In this document: in pieces, positions 1 through 8,230 of the stretch
How the letters are laid out: each line of letters starts with the position of its first letter
How positions within the stretch are numbered: the first letter of the stretch is position 1
Assembly: GCA_027596945.1 (NCBI GenBank)
Contig: JADGJH010001018.1
Location: forward strand, 1 to 12,489
DNA length: 12,489 nucleotides
Direction of reading: 5' to 3'
From: Physocladia obscura
Lineage: Eukaryota > Chytridiomycota > Chytridiomycetes > Chytridiales > Chytriomycetaceae
Made by a program: the position numbers and the translations under genes
The notes under the pieces: model-generated
The model's input: the letters and a program-made list of their open reading frames with translations, nothing else
Databases searched by the model: none
Told to the model about the DNA's origin: nothing

Positions 1-786
1 TTATTTGACACGCAAATGATCAAGAAATTGTGTAATGAAAATGGAGGAAATTTAACTTACAACTTTGTCTCACAAATCTGAATCAGAAATTAAATTCAAA
101 TCAAATAGTTTACAAGATGCAAAAGCATGGGGTTTATTTAGTATTCTACTTTCGGAAAATAAACAAGAATTACAACTAAAATTATGACAATTCACTTATA
201 AACAATTCAAATAATGGAATTCCCAGGCGCAGGATTCAACACATAGTTGAAAGACACTGCAAATATCACTAGAACGAGGAAATAGAGAATTTACCTCTTA
301 GCTAAGATGCCAGATGATCAAGCAAGCCACAGTTCCATAAAGACACTCCGAAAATGTTAAAAAGTTTTGTTCTTTTTTTTTTTTCCCCCTTTTTTTTTTG
401 TTTCAATCCTTTTCAACCACCTTAACCTGGCGAAATTGCTTTGTTCCATCGTTTTGATGCCATTTCTTTTGCCATTAATTTTTCGGTTTCTTCTCCTTTG
501 GTAAGTGGTGTTGTGGTTTCCACTTTGCACTTGCCCTTGTGAATTCAAACGTATTTCTGTGTTTTTCATGTTTTCATATTTTGTTGTGTTTGATGGAATG
601 GGAAATTGACAATTGTGTTTTTTAATTTTAAATGGTTAGAACAAAACAACTCCTTTTTATATATGGCAGTTTAACAAATTTGAAGAGTCACAGTACCAAA
701 ACTAATGGCAACACACATGGATCATTTTTTGTTTTAACATCCTGTGTGGCAACAGTCAGCATTCAGAAGTAATGATATTTATTGCT
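1..786. other. Left-edge spacer, no supported gene
   Basis: No family-level coding signal is seen on either strand. The stretch is AT-rich, with a T-C-T homopolymer block at about 369-400. A 70-codon Lys/Arg-rich minus-strand frame (569-357) runs into this block and is mostly low complexity, so I do not call it. A minus-strand TATA-like run (TATATAAA, about 656-663) and a 27-codon hydrophobic minus frame (290-207) leave room for a small spliced gene; this is listed as a finding only. The right end is the 3' flank of the AtuA-like gene. Confidence 0.5.
778..783 (-). terminator. Poly(A) signal of the AtuA-like gene
   Basis: AATAAA on the minus strand begins 3 nt after the TGA stop of the AtuA-like gene. 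This suggests a very short 3' UTR. It is the only canonical hexamer seen close to that stop; cleavage was not tested. Confidence 0.45.
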
Positions 787-3075
787 TCAAAGTTTGGCAT
801 TGGCAACACTCCAATTTTCAGGCACTTCAATTTTCATTTGCAACAGCATCTGTCCATAAGTTTTGCCTTGCCTATCAATACGCAGAGAAGCTAAGCCACC
901 ACCACCTTAAAAAAATTGTGATGAGAAGAAATTTTGAGAGCATTAAAACTCACCCAAAGCTTTTGTGCAGACAAAATTCAATGCAAAAGATCCAGGCAAT
1001 TCATATCGGACAACAGAACCCATAATAAGATGCCCCATCCATGCTTTAACCTTCTCAATTGTGACAGCTTGGCATAAGTAAGGATAAAATTTTCGGTCCC
1101 GTGAAATCAATCCTGTAAATCAACAATTTAAAAAGCAATTCACAAAACATCCATGGAAAGGCTGTATATTACCAATGTTGACTGAATCTCCTTTATCACC
1201 ACTCCTCCCCAAGCATAGTTCAATCAGCTTGACCTTGACAAGTTTCTTTGGCTGAAATGCTGATGTAGCAGATGGTGGAGATTTTTTTGGCTTTGCCGTG
1301 TATATAATCTCATTTGATTTCGGGTATGGCACAGAAACTATTGCCAAGTCTTGACCAACAACAATATGACTTGGAAAGTATTTTTTTGGAACAAGAACAG
1401 AAAAATGTCTCATATTTGGAGATGGAGAGGCACGACCTGATCCAAATCCTGTAATTCCCGGAGCCATACTAGTTGCTGAGGCTGGTACTTCCCGACCAAA
1501 CAACAGCAGAGCTGATTTAGATTGGTGGCAAACAGTGATTCGCAAAACTGTTTCACGTGTTCTAGTTGCTTTGGAGTGTGGCCTAAAATAGAAAAAGGTT
1601 AATTCAAAACAATAAAATTTGAAAAGAAAGAAATTATAAACCCATAGGTGTGTTCAGCTCCAAGACATTCAATATTATAGTCAGTAAAGTCTGATTGGCC
1701 AAGCTTTTTTAGTACCGTACTGACTCGCTTGACTATGGCCTCTCCAACTGCTTTTCCCTTCTCAACACTATCTTCCCCACCAATCATCAATTCAGCAGAA
1801 ATCTTGAATCCATCAACATATACTCCAGAAGTTTTCAAAAGATCTGAAGGCGCTCTGCCTTTTGCTCCAATAACCAAAACACGATCAGGGCCAACTTGTG
1901 AAACTTTGACTTCCGTCATATCTAATACAACATCTGGCAAAATATATGCTGCTGGATCAAGTACCTCATAAATCATCTGTTCAGACACCGTCCCAACACT
2001 GACAAGTCCTCCAGTTTTTGGCGGCTTTGTTACCACAAATGAACCATCATGCTCAACTTCAACAATTGGATATCCCATATTTGCATATCCGCCATTCGCA
2101 CTGCTTGCAACAAGCCGCCAATCTGTAAAATTTCCTCCCGTTGCGTGGCACCCACATTCGATAATGTGGCCTGCTAGTGAGCCTGCCGCAAGAAGGTCGA
2201 AAGAAGTTAAGGACCAATTGAATTCATGCATAAGAGGGGCAAGAACAAGTGCACTATCAACTACGCGACCAGTAACTATGATAGAAGCATTGGATTTGAG
2301 AGCATGTAGAATACCACCAACCCCCTGTCAAAATAGTTTATCATGTGAGAAAAAGCATAAAAAAAATAATAAAAAAAGAACCTCAAACCATGTAAATATT
2401 GACACTTAGAATATTTTCTTCTTTTCCCTGCGGCCATTCTTCTTTTGCAACGTCAGTTGAACCAAGGTGCCCGAAAGAGACAACATCAGAGTTTGCAAGG
2501 CATTTCAGCATTTGCTCGCGTTGGACTGTATTTTTCCACGCATCGTCTCCAAGAACTGCAGCAACTACAATCGAAATTCCAGCCTTTTCGGCTGCTTTTT
2601 CAATCGCGATTTTGCAGGCAACAGGATCCTATAAATTGTGGATTAAGCATGAGGAAGGCAAAGTGAAAAGAAGGCAGATACGAACCAAACCTCCAGCATT
2701 CGTAATGATCTTGAGGTTTTTCTTTACAATCGAATTCGCGTTCCTAACAAACACTTCATCAACAAATTCGGTCACAAAACCTCCGCGATTCGCTTTGCTC
2801 TGGCGCGCGAGTATACCCATAGTGACTTCGGCGAGATAATCAGCAACAATGTAATTTGGTGGATTGTCCTGCAGTAAATGGGTTCAGTTCTGATAATGAA
2901 CGCATCAAACACCAACCATCTTGATGAGTTGGGATGCAGCCAACGAACTGTCGCCCCAGAAAGCTGCATTTTTATTTTATCTTGTTTGATTATATTCGCA
3001 TTCAACGAAATGGTTGATTTTTGCAATAAGCGAGGCGGTACCTGAATAGCAGCCAATGCGAACTGGTGGAACCAT
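787..3075 (-). CDS. AtuA/DUF1446-type protein with C-terminal AtuA-like domain, 8 exons
   Basis: Predicted 624 aa from exons 3075-3042, 2963-2917, 2868-2686, 2628-2389, 2324-1642, 1582-1173, 1112-954 and 905-787; all phases agree. The N-terminal part (about 1-460) has DUF1446 hallmarks: VRIGCYSAFWGDS near residue 5, YLAEVTMGILAR, IITNAGGLDP, VTGRVVDSALV and GCHATGGNFTDW. The C-terminal domain (about 510-624) has RSGDKGDSVNIG (522-533) followed by YELPGSFALNFVCTKALGGGG. This two-domain order is that of AtuA-like proteins. AtuA in Pseudomonas belongs to acyclic terpene (citronellol/geraniol) catabolism, but its reaction is not established and fungal members are uncharacterised, so no substrate is assigned. 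The ATG at 3075 directly precedes the conserved start and lies 62 nt after the NOP53 stop. No signal peptide or membrane segment is evident. Several introns are in-frame read-throughs that break the family consensus, which fixed the splice sites. Confidence 0.9.
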
Positions 3076-3115
3076 TTGATTCAAAATTTTTGGCGATGAA
3101 CTTTCCAAATTGAAT

Positions 3116-3121
3116 TTTATT
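3116..3121 (-). terminator. Poly(A) signal of NOP53
   Basis: AATAAA on the minus strand, 16 nt after the NOP53 stop and about 40 nt before the AtuA-like ATG. The downstream gene's promoter and 5' UTR must therefore overlap the NOP53 3' end. Confidence 0.4.
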
Positions 3122-3137
3122 ATTTTCAGATAAAAAC

Positions 3138-5166
3138 TCAAAGATTTGCAAATGTTTGCGCATCGAATCTCTTATAGTCGTGTCTTTCTGTCTCCTTTCT
3201 CTTGAACCGCTGTCTCTTTCTATTGGACAAACAAGGCGAAATAGTTCAACAAAAATCAAACATAAAAAACGGAGAAAAACCAACCCTTGCGGAACACGCG
3301 TTTCAATAATACTACGTTCCTGCAAGCTCTGGAACCGGTCCTTGAACAGATTACCCTCAGGCTTCAACTTCAATAATGACTCTGGTAGTTCATCTGTCAG
3401 TTTAATTTCAAGTGGTAATGGTTTGGACAAGAGAGGGCCAAGCCGTGGCGCTTTTGTCTTCTTTTGTTTTTTCGGTGCACTTTCTTGTGCATTAATTTCT
3501 TTCTGAATTTTCGCTATCTTGGTGACCTGGTTGTTGATTTTCGCTTGGTCTTTCAAATGCGCTTCTTTTCTAACCTATAGAAAAAAAATGAAAAAAAAAT
3601 GAATGGAAAAAAAAAATAAAAAAAAAATAACGCAACTGCTTCGGCTTTTCTTGCGACCTTCTTTCGTTCGGCTCGCGTCTTGCGTTGTTCTTTAGCAGGG
3701 CCCATTAGGAAGGTCTCAACAGCAACCTTTTCAGTTTCTTGAGTTTCTTGGTCTTCATCTTCATCTGAATCGAAAAAGTTTTCATCGTCCTATAACAAAA
3801 AAACAAAAAACAACAGATTAATTTAAAATCATGAATTTTTTTTTTTTTTGAGTTTTTGTTCCTCATACAATATCATCGAGTTCCGGTGGGTATGAGAGTT
3901 TTTTTTTGAACTCTTCATTGATTCGTTCTTTTCTCAATTCAACATCCAGAGCAGCTTGCAAAAGGTTCTATTATTTTGTCATTTGCTTAGGAGTACTTTT
4001 GAAATTAGTATTACTTATTATATTTACCTGGTGGTCAGGGAAAGACGGGTTGTACGAAGCTCCAGAATGCGAGACTTTAACGGCAGGAATATTCATAGGC
4101 TTTGTCTCCGGAAGATTCGGTTTCTTTTGGATGCAATATTTTGAGTATCCGACACTATATAAAAAAACTATTACTATTATTATTGTTTACCTTTACTTTT
4201 TTCGGTCTCAAATGTGCTAAATAGTCATTTGGATCATTGGAGAATTCAACTAAAATAAAATAAAATTTTTGGTCAGTGAGACCTCAGGTGATTCACTCGT
4301 TTTAATCAATTACAGTCTGCTTTTCTTTTCCCTCGCGTTTGCTCACCAGGTGTTTCACCGGACTCATTCCACAATGAGGAATCAGCTGCTGTCAAACGAG
4401 TGCGTTTACTCTTGTCCTCCATGAAATTAGGGTTTTCTTTGAGCCGTTTGGCAATCCTTTCAATCTGGAGTACAAGGGATTTGGACGCGAGTTTGAGTTT
4501 ATCCTTTTTGATGTCATGGTGGATAACCACAGTTGTTTTTCTGCGGGGAAGTTGTTGTTTTGCGGGAAAGCCAGATTTAGGAATGATGATTTCGTCGATT
4601 CTAAGAAGGCGGTTTTTGAGAGGAATGGTAGGTCTTTCTGTCCCCTTTTTGTCGATAGTGAAAAGGGCAGCGTTTGTTTTATCAACAACTGTCGAGCTGA
4701 AAGCGTTAGAGAGTAGAGAGTAAGCACGTTGGTAAAATAGGAATGAAGAGTATGGTACTGAATGCAATGCAGATGGGGATGTAGTTGCACCAGGAACAGG
4801 AATTCACACCACATGTACACACCCGGTGAGTCTCTTTTCGTTGCGCAGATCATCGATTGCTGTCTCGATCTGGGCAATATCCACGTTTTTGACCCAGGCC
4901 TTTTTGCCTTTTCTGCTTCCACTACTTTTCTTTTGAACAGCCGCCTGAGATGTTTGTTTCGCCTTGAGAGAAACCGGAGTTGGAGTTTTCGGCACTGATT
5001 CCGGCTGAAATTCTAGCACTGAAACTAGCACTTGCTTAGGCTCAGGCTTTGGCTTAGATTTGGACTTAAGCTTTGATTTTAGCGTCGGTTTTGTGTTTGT
5101 TTTCGATATTCCCGCCCGCTTTCCCTTTTCAGCAGTACTTTTTGTTGTTCGGGTTGTTGGTGCCAT
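3138..5166 (-). CDS. NOP53: NOP53 (GLTSCR2/PICT1) ribosome biogenesis factor, 8 exons
   Basis: Predicted 490 aa, close to yeast (455) and human (478) NOP53. Exons: 5166-4823, 4696-4347, 4249-4191, 4123-4028, 3967-3869, 3789-3637, 3574-3285, 3219-3138; the total is divisible by three and phases match. Family marks in order: basic N-terminus, GKKAWVKNVDIAQIETAIDDL (about 88-108), the arch-interacting motif LFTID (126-130), LLRIDEII, VSHSGASYNPSFPDHQ followed by NLLQAALDVELRKER, an acidic stretch DSDEDED, a coiled Lys/Glu segment, LKPEGNLFKDRFQSLQERSIIETR, and a basic tail ending RFKRKETERHDYKRF. NOP53 is a nucleolar pre-60S factor; its AIM recruits the Mtr4 helicase and nuclear exosome for ITS2/7S pre-rRNA trimming. 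The exon-4 acceptor (AAAAG before AAACCG at 4123) is the least typical site; it was chosen because it alone keeps phase. The gene is divergent from the aldo-keto reductase, 122 bp between ATGs. Confidence 0.93.
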
Positions 5167-5288
5167 TTGAAAAACAATGAAAAAATAGAAAAAAAATAAA
5201 TAAAAATTAGAACTCGTCAGTCATCAAATCTCTACTCCCTCACATCTCATCACTCCTCGTCACTCAAGTAGCAGTGTACAAAAGCAAA
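5167..5288. promoter_or_regulatory. Divergent promoter region between NOP53 and the aldo-keto reductase
   Basis: Only 122 bp separate the two ATGs, so both promoters and 5' UTRs must share it. The NOP53 side is A-rich on the plus strand (5167-5210); the reductase side is pyrimidine-rich with repeated CTCATCACT/CGTCACTC words. No clear TATA box was seen. Confidence 0.55.
5244..5252 (-). promoter_or_regulatory. PAC-like element upstream of NOP53
   Basis: The minus strand reads TGATGAGAT, which contains the GATGAG core of the fungal PAC (polymerase A and C) motif and differs by one base from CGATGAGAT. It is about 80 nt upstream of the NOP53 ATG and points towards it. PAC drives ribosome-biogenesis genes in yeasts, which suits NOP53. 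A short motif can occur by chance. Confidence 0.4.
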
Positions 5289-6443
5289 ATGGATATTCCA
5301 TCAATTGGGCTCGGTACATTCCGTCTGCGCGATGCGTCGAACGCTGCACTGGTTGTTGACGCAGCACTGGATGTTGGTTATCGGCTGATTGACACAGCCC
5401 AGGTTTACGCTAACGAGCGCTGCGTTGGCGAAGCAATTTCTCGCGCAAAATTCAGACTCGGCTTGACCCGCAAGGATGTTTTTCTGACCACGAAAGTATA
5501 TATCTTATTATTCATTCATCAATTATCTCATAATGGTGTCTATTACCAGGTGTCACCGCGTATCATGTCCTCGCATCAGAAAGTTTATGACAGCGTCGTT
5601 GAATCAATCGCAAATCTGCAGTCGGAGTATCTGGTTGAATAAGCCCGCCTTTATTGTGGATCTTTCTAATCCCAAATCCACATAACATTCCATCACCAAA
5701 CAACCACAGGATCTGGTGCTCATTCACTGGCCCGGCACATCAAAACGCAGGCTTTCGTTACCAAACTCTGAAAACCGCCTGGCTGCTTGGGCAGCCCTTG
5801 AACAATTACACTCCGAACGCAAAGTACGCTTCATTGGTGTCTCAAACTATGCACCGCTTCATCTTCGCGAACTACTCGCCTCTGCTCCTCGCGTACCTCC
5901 ATTCATTAACCAAATCGAACTTCATCCACTTTGCTTCAATGCGGCACGCGAAACGATTGCCATCTGTCATGAAAACAACATAAAAATCCAGGCATATAGT
6001 TCTTTAGGCGAAGGTGTACTTGTGGACGCGTCCATCCGCGACTTTGATTTCATGGACGAAATTGTAGCCCGATATTGCGGTGTCTCGCGTGCTCAGTTGC
6101 TGTTACGTTGGGCTGTTCAGCATAGATTTTATGTTATTCCGAAAGCAAGTAATGAAGCTCGGCTGCGTGAAAACTTTAATATCATGTCTTTTGAAATCTC
6201 CAATCAAGCTGAGTATAAAAATAGTGAACAGAGCGGCAAGCAAAGCAAGTGCAGAAAAAAATGTATTAATTTATACTTAGTGGACAAAGTAACTGACTAT
6301 CGAAATAAAAATGAAAAAATAAGAAAAAGAAGTTTGTCCTGATTTATTTTTACCAACAGGATATGGAAACACTTGACTCTATAACAACAACTGGAGGATT
6401 TAGCCATAGAAAGTTTTGTTGGGACCCAAGCACTGTTACATAG
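5289..6443 (+). CDS. Aldo-keto reductase, 4 exons
   Basis: NADPH-dependent carbonyl reductase of the small (DkgA/AKR-like) type; the substrate cannot be read from sequence. Preferred model: exons 5289-5495, 5550-5633, 5710-6207 and 6360-6443, giving 290 aa, a usual AKR length. The catalytic tetrad is visible as D35, Y40 (in LIDTAQVY), K69 (FLTTK) and H103 (LIHWPG). FIGVSNY, NQIELHP and the cofactor-binding VIPKASNEARLREN follow. The fourth exon supplies DMETLDS...FSHRKFCWDPSTVT, the expected C-terminal loop and KFCWDP-type end. Joining FEISNQ to DMETLD exactly keeps family spacing but requires a GC donor at 6208. A GT-AG alternative (donor 6289) gives 317 aa with a 27-residue insert. The start ATG 5289 has an A at -3; the N-terminus lacks the usual first hairpin strand. 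Probably cytosolic, as no targeting signal is seen. Confidence 0.9.
6208..6359 (+). other. Last intron of the aldo-keto reductase, probably GC-AG
   Basis: Donor GCTGAG at 6208 and acceptor ACCAACAG ending at 6359, 152 nt. The donor resembles the GTTGAG donors of TAF13 and SCC2 in this window with T changed to C at +2. A competing GTAACT donor at 6289 would give a 71-nt intron, closer to the window's typical size. Reading through instead ends at a TGA at 6342 and loses the conserved C-terminus. Confidence 0.6.
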
Positions 6444-6738
6444 CCTTCGAATATATATTTTTTATTATTAATATTAAAGAAAACAAGGACTGAACAATAA
6501 AAAAATAAGGGTCACAGAAGAGAACGAGAGCTCAAAAATAGATTGAAAGCATTTAGAATATCTAAAGATAAAGCTCGAAAAAGCCAATTCCCAGCATAAG
6601 AAGGTTCTTAAAAGACGGCCAATCAGAAATGAGGAAAACGGCAATTGGGAATTTTTTTTTTCTGTCACCAAAATTCGGCATGAATCACAAAAAGTGAAGG
6701 AAAAAAAAAATCAGAAAAGGAAAACAAAACAACCATCG
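6444..6738. promoter_or_regulatory. Spacer between the aldo-keto reductase and the first Ecl1-like gene
   Basis: AT-rich 3' flank of the reductase (ATATATATTTTTTATTATTA at about 6450-6470) followed by the 5' flank of the next gene. It holds one five-codon upstream ORF (6680-6697, ATG AAT CAC AAA AAG TGA), 41 nt before the main ATG. A near-match to a Gcn4/AP-1 site (TGAATCA, 6682-6688) lies inside it. No gene is seen. Confidence 0.4.
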
Positions 6739-7104
6739 ATGGAAGCGTTTACAGCCTGGTGCTTGGTCTGCGAATGTCGCCTGACTCATGATGCGCTTTA
6801 TTGCTCGCTGGATTGTCTCAAGTCAGATTATAACGCCGTGGCACCAACTACAATAACACAACGGCATAATATTATAAGCAATAACATAGTCGATAACAGA
6901 AGCTGCAACAGTAATGAGAACATGCGAGACACAAGTTTTTCTCCGCTGTCGTGTTTGCCGCTGGACGAAAGCTTTTGCTCATCTGCTTCAACGAAATGTG
7001 CAACAAATGGAAATGCGCATGATGTTCTTGCACTGCACTTCGGTCTTACTTTTAAAAACCGTCGACACCGTTTACCGCCGCCGCCGCCAACGCCACCGCT
7101 TTAA
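6739..7104 (+). CDS. Small Ecl1-like zinc-binding protein A
   Basis: 121 aa, single exon. The N-terminus carries C8-x2-C11 and C22-x3-C26 (CLVC ... YCSLDC) followed by LKSDY, the pattern of the fungal Ecl1 (life-span regulatory factor) zinc-binding family. The rest is Ser/Asn-rich and low complexity, with a Pro run and a terminal FGLTFKNRR that resembles the LEF(R/K)xR motif of the next two genes. It shares about 14-15 of 28 residues of the zinc region with B and C, so it is the most divergent copy. It has an extra Cys (C13) in the finger. Ecl1-family proteins in fission yeast extend chronological lifespan and respond to nutrient stress; that role is inferred only by family resemblance. The start is the ATG that aligns with MESF in B. 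Confidence 0.72.
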   Translation: MEAFTAWCLVCECRLTHDALYCSLDCLKSDYNAVAPTTITQRHNIISNNIVDNRSCNSNENMRDTSFSPLSCLPLDESFCSSASTKCATNGNAHDVLALHFGLTFKNRRHRLPPPPPTPPL

Positions 7105-7543
7105 AAAAAAACCGAGATGAATCACAAAACACGACAAAATACATGAACCAAAACAAAAAAAACAAAAAAAGGAAATGTTCCTGCGTGAACCACTGCATAA
7201 GCAGTTGATACTGCCAAATTTCTGAAATTGGAAACGCGCTGCTTAACTCTGCAATTTGCCTGTTAAATCCATTAAACCTCTGAGAAGGCCCTCATAGTTT
7301 CGTTTCTTTTATGTCAAATTACAATAAATCATGAAGAAATAATATGTTGTTATTTTCGTTTACTGTTTTGAAATCCTTTTTTGCAGTCATTGATGGAACC
7401 TTCAGGGTTTTCAGTTAGTAAACCATAATTGAAGCGAAAAATAAACCATTATAATTATTTCAGAAATAATTCGAAATATCAGAAAAGATTATAAAAACGA
7501 GCACTTCTTTGAGTGAATGATCGTCGCGCAATTGCTGTCGTCA

Positions 7544-7554
7544 CACGTGAGTCA
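7544..7554 (+). promoter_or_regulatory. Overlapping E-box and Gcn4/AP-1 site
   Basis: CACGTG (7544-7549) overlaps TGAGTCA (7548-7554) in the string CACGTGAGTCA. TGAGTCA is the canonical site of Gcn4/AP-1-type bZIP factors and CACGTG that of bHLH or some bZIP factors. It lies about 145 nt before the gene B ATG and 60 nt before a TATA box. Confidence 0.5.
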
Positions 7555-7613
7555 ATCGATTTCGCAAATTTGCAACAAATTTCACCTTCCATTGCGCAAT
7601 CTTCTCAAATAAA

Positions 7614-7620
7614 TATAAAG
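7614..7620 (+). promoter_or_regulatory. Possible TATA box of Ecl1-like gene B
   Basis: TATAAAG, 77 nt upstream of the start codon. A second candidate, TATAAAA, begins at 7490. The nearer box would give a short leader without upstream ORFs; the farther one would include at least the second upstream ORF. Confidence 0.3.
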
Positions 7621-7696
7621 AGAAGAATGCCCTCTAAAATGAAAACTCAACCGCAAACCGCCAAAACAACCGAAACAAGTTATAAACTTACTCAAA

Positions 7697-8230
7697 ATGG
7701 AAAGCTTTGTCCAGACGTGCTTTGTTTGCGAAAAGAGAATTATGCATGAAGGTGTCTATTGTTCTATGGAATGTCTGCGGATTGACTACGGGTTGCTGGA
7801 AAACTCCGCCTCATCATCGAATCCATCGAAACATGAAACTGAACCACGAAACAATATCCAATCGAAACAAAACAATCATAACGGTGAAAGCGACAAAAAT
7901 ACAACCAGTTCTCTACTATCGCATATTCCATCTGCACGGGCATCATCATTATTATCTGCACGGACATTCCCGCTATTTGCCGCTACATATTCGTCAATAA
8001 GTCCACAGCAATCGTATTATGTATCAGTATCTGCACCACCTTCACCAGCGCTTTCGGAAGGCTCAATAGCGTTTTCAGTTTCCAGCAGCTCTAGCAGCCG
8101 GACTCGTAGTAGCAGCACTGGAAGTTTTTTTGGAGCAAGTGACGCATTAGAAGTTACACGCGGTTTTTTGAAAGGTGCATCAAATTTGGAATTTCGGGCA
8201 CGTAAATCAATAACCACACTCAGTGTGTGA
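7697..8230 (+). CDS. Small Ecl1-like zinc-binding protein B
   Basis: 177 aa, single exon. Zinc region: C8-x2-C11 and C22-x3-C26 (CFVCEKRIMHEGVYCSMEC) then LRIDYGLL; 22 of 28 residues match gene C. A Ser/Asn-rich middle leads to APPSPALSEGS (about 113-123), a Ser run and a terminal block GASNLEFRARKS. APPSP(A/T)LS and LEF(R/K)xR recur in C, so B and C share architecture beyond the finger. Upstream bZIP-type sites suggest stress or nutrient control. The family assignment rests on cysteine spacing and the small disordered build; another treble-clef-like small zinc finger is possible. The start aligns with MEAF of A. Confidence 0.78.
   Translation: MESFVQTCFVCEKRIMHEGVYCSMECLRIDYGLLENSASSSNPSKHETEPRNNIQSKQNNHNGESDKNTTSSLLSHIPSARASSLLSARTFPLFAATYSSISPQQSYYVSVSAPPSPALSEGSIAFSVSSSSSSRTRSSSTGSFFGASDALEVTRGFLKGASNLEFRARKSITTLSV

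Larger units (their letters stand above)
7105..7696. promoter_or_regulatory. Spacer and promoter region of Ecl1-like gene B
   Basis: The first part is the 3' flank of gene A, with AATAAA at 7323-7328. The second part is the 5' flank of gene B: TATAAAAA at 7490, an E-box/AP-1 composite at 7544-7554, and TATAAAG at 7614-7620. Two upstream ATG frames are present (7517-7612 and 7627-7749). Which of them are transcribed depends on which TATA box is used. No further gene is seen. Confidence 0.45.

Noticed and set aside
357..569. 70-codon basic minus-strand ORF, considered as a ribosomal protein
   Set aside because: The end is read from an A/G homopolymer and no ribosomal protein pattern (eL29, eL39, eS30) could be matched.
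2399..2839. 146-codon plus-strand ORF
   Set aside because: Antisense to AtuA-like exons that match the family consensus; composition is low-information and it has no recognisable domain.
3156..3506. 116-codon plus-strand ORF
   Set aside because: Antisense shadow of the last NOP53 exons.
4392..4922. 176-codon minus-strand ORF
   Set aside because: Alternative frame of NOP53 exons 1-2 and the intron between them; the chosen frame carries the family motifs.
5710..6342. Aldo-keto reductase ending at the TGA of 6342 without a fourth exon
   Set aside because: It ends in a random Lys/Asn-rich tail, whereas an exon after CAACAG at 6359 gives the family's DMETLD...KFCWDP ending.
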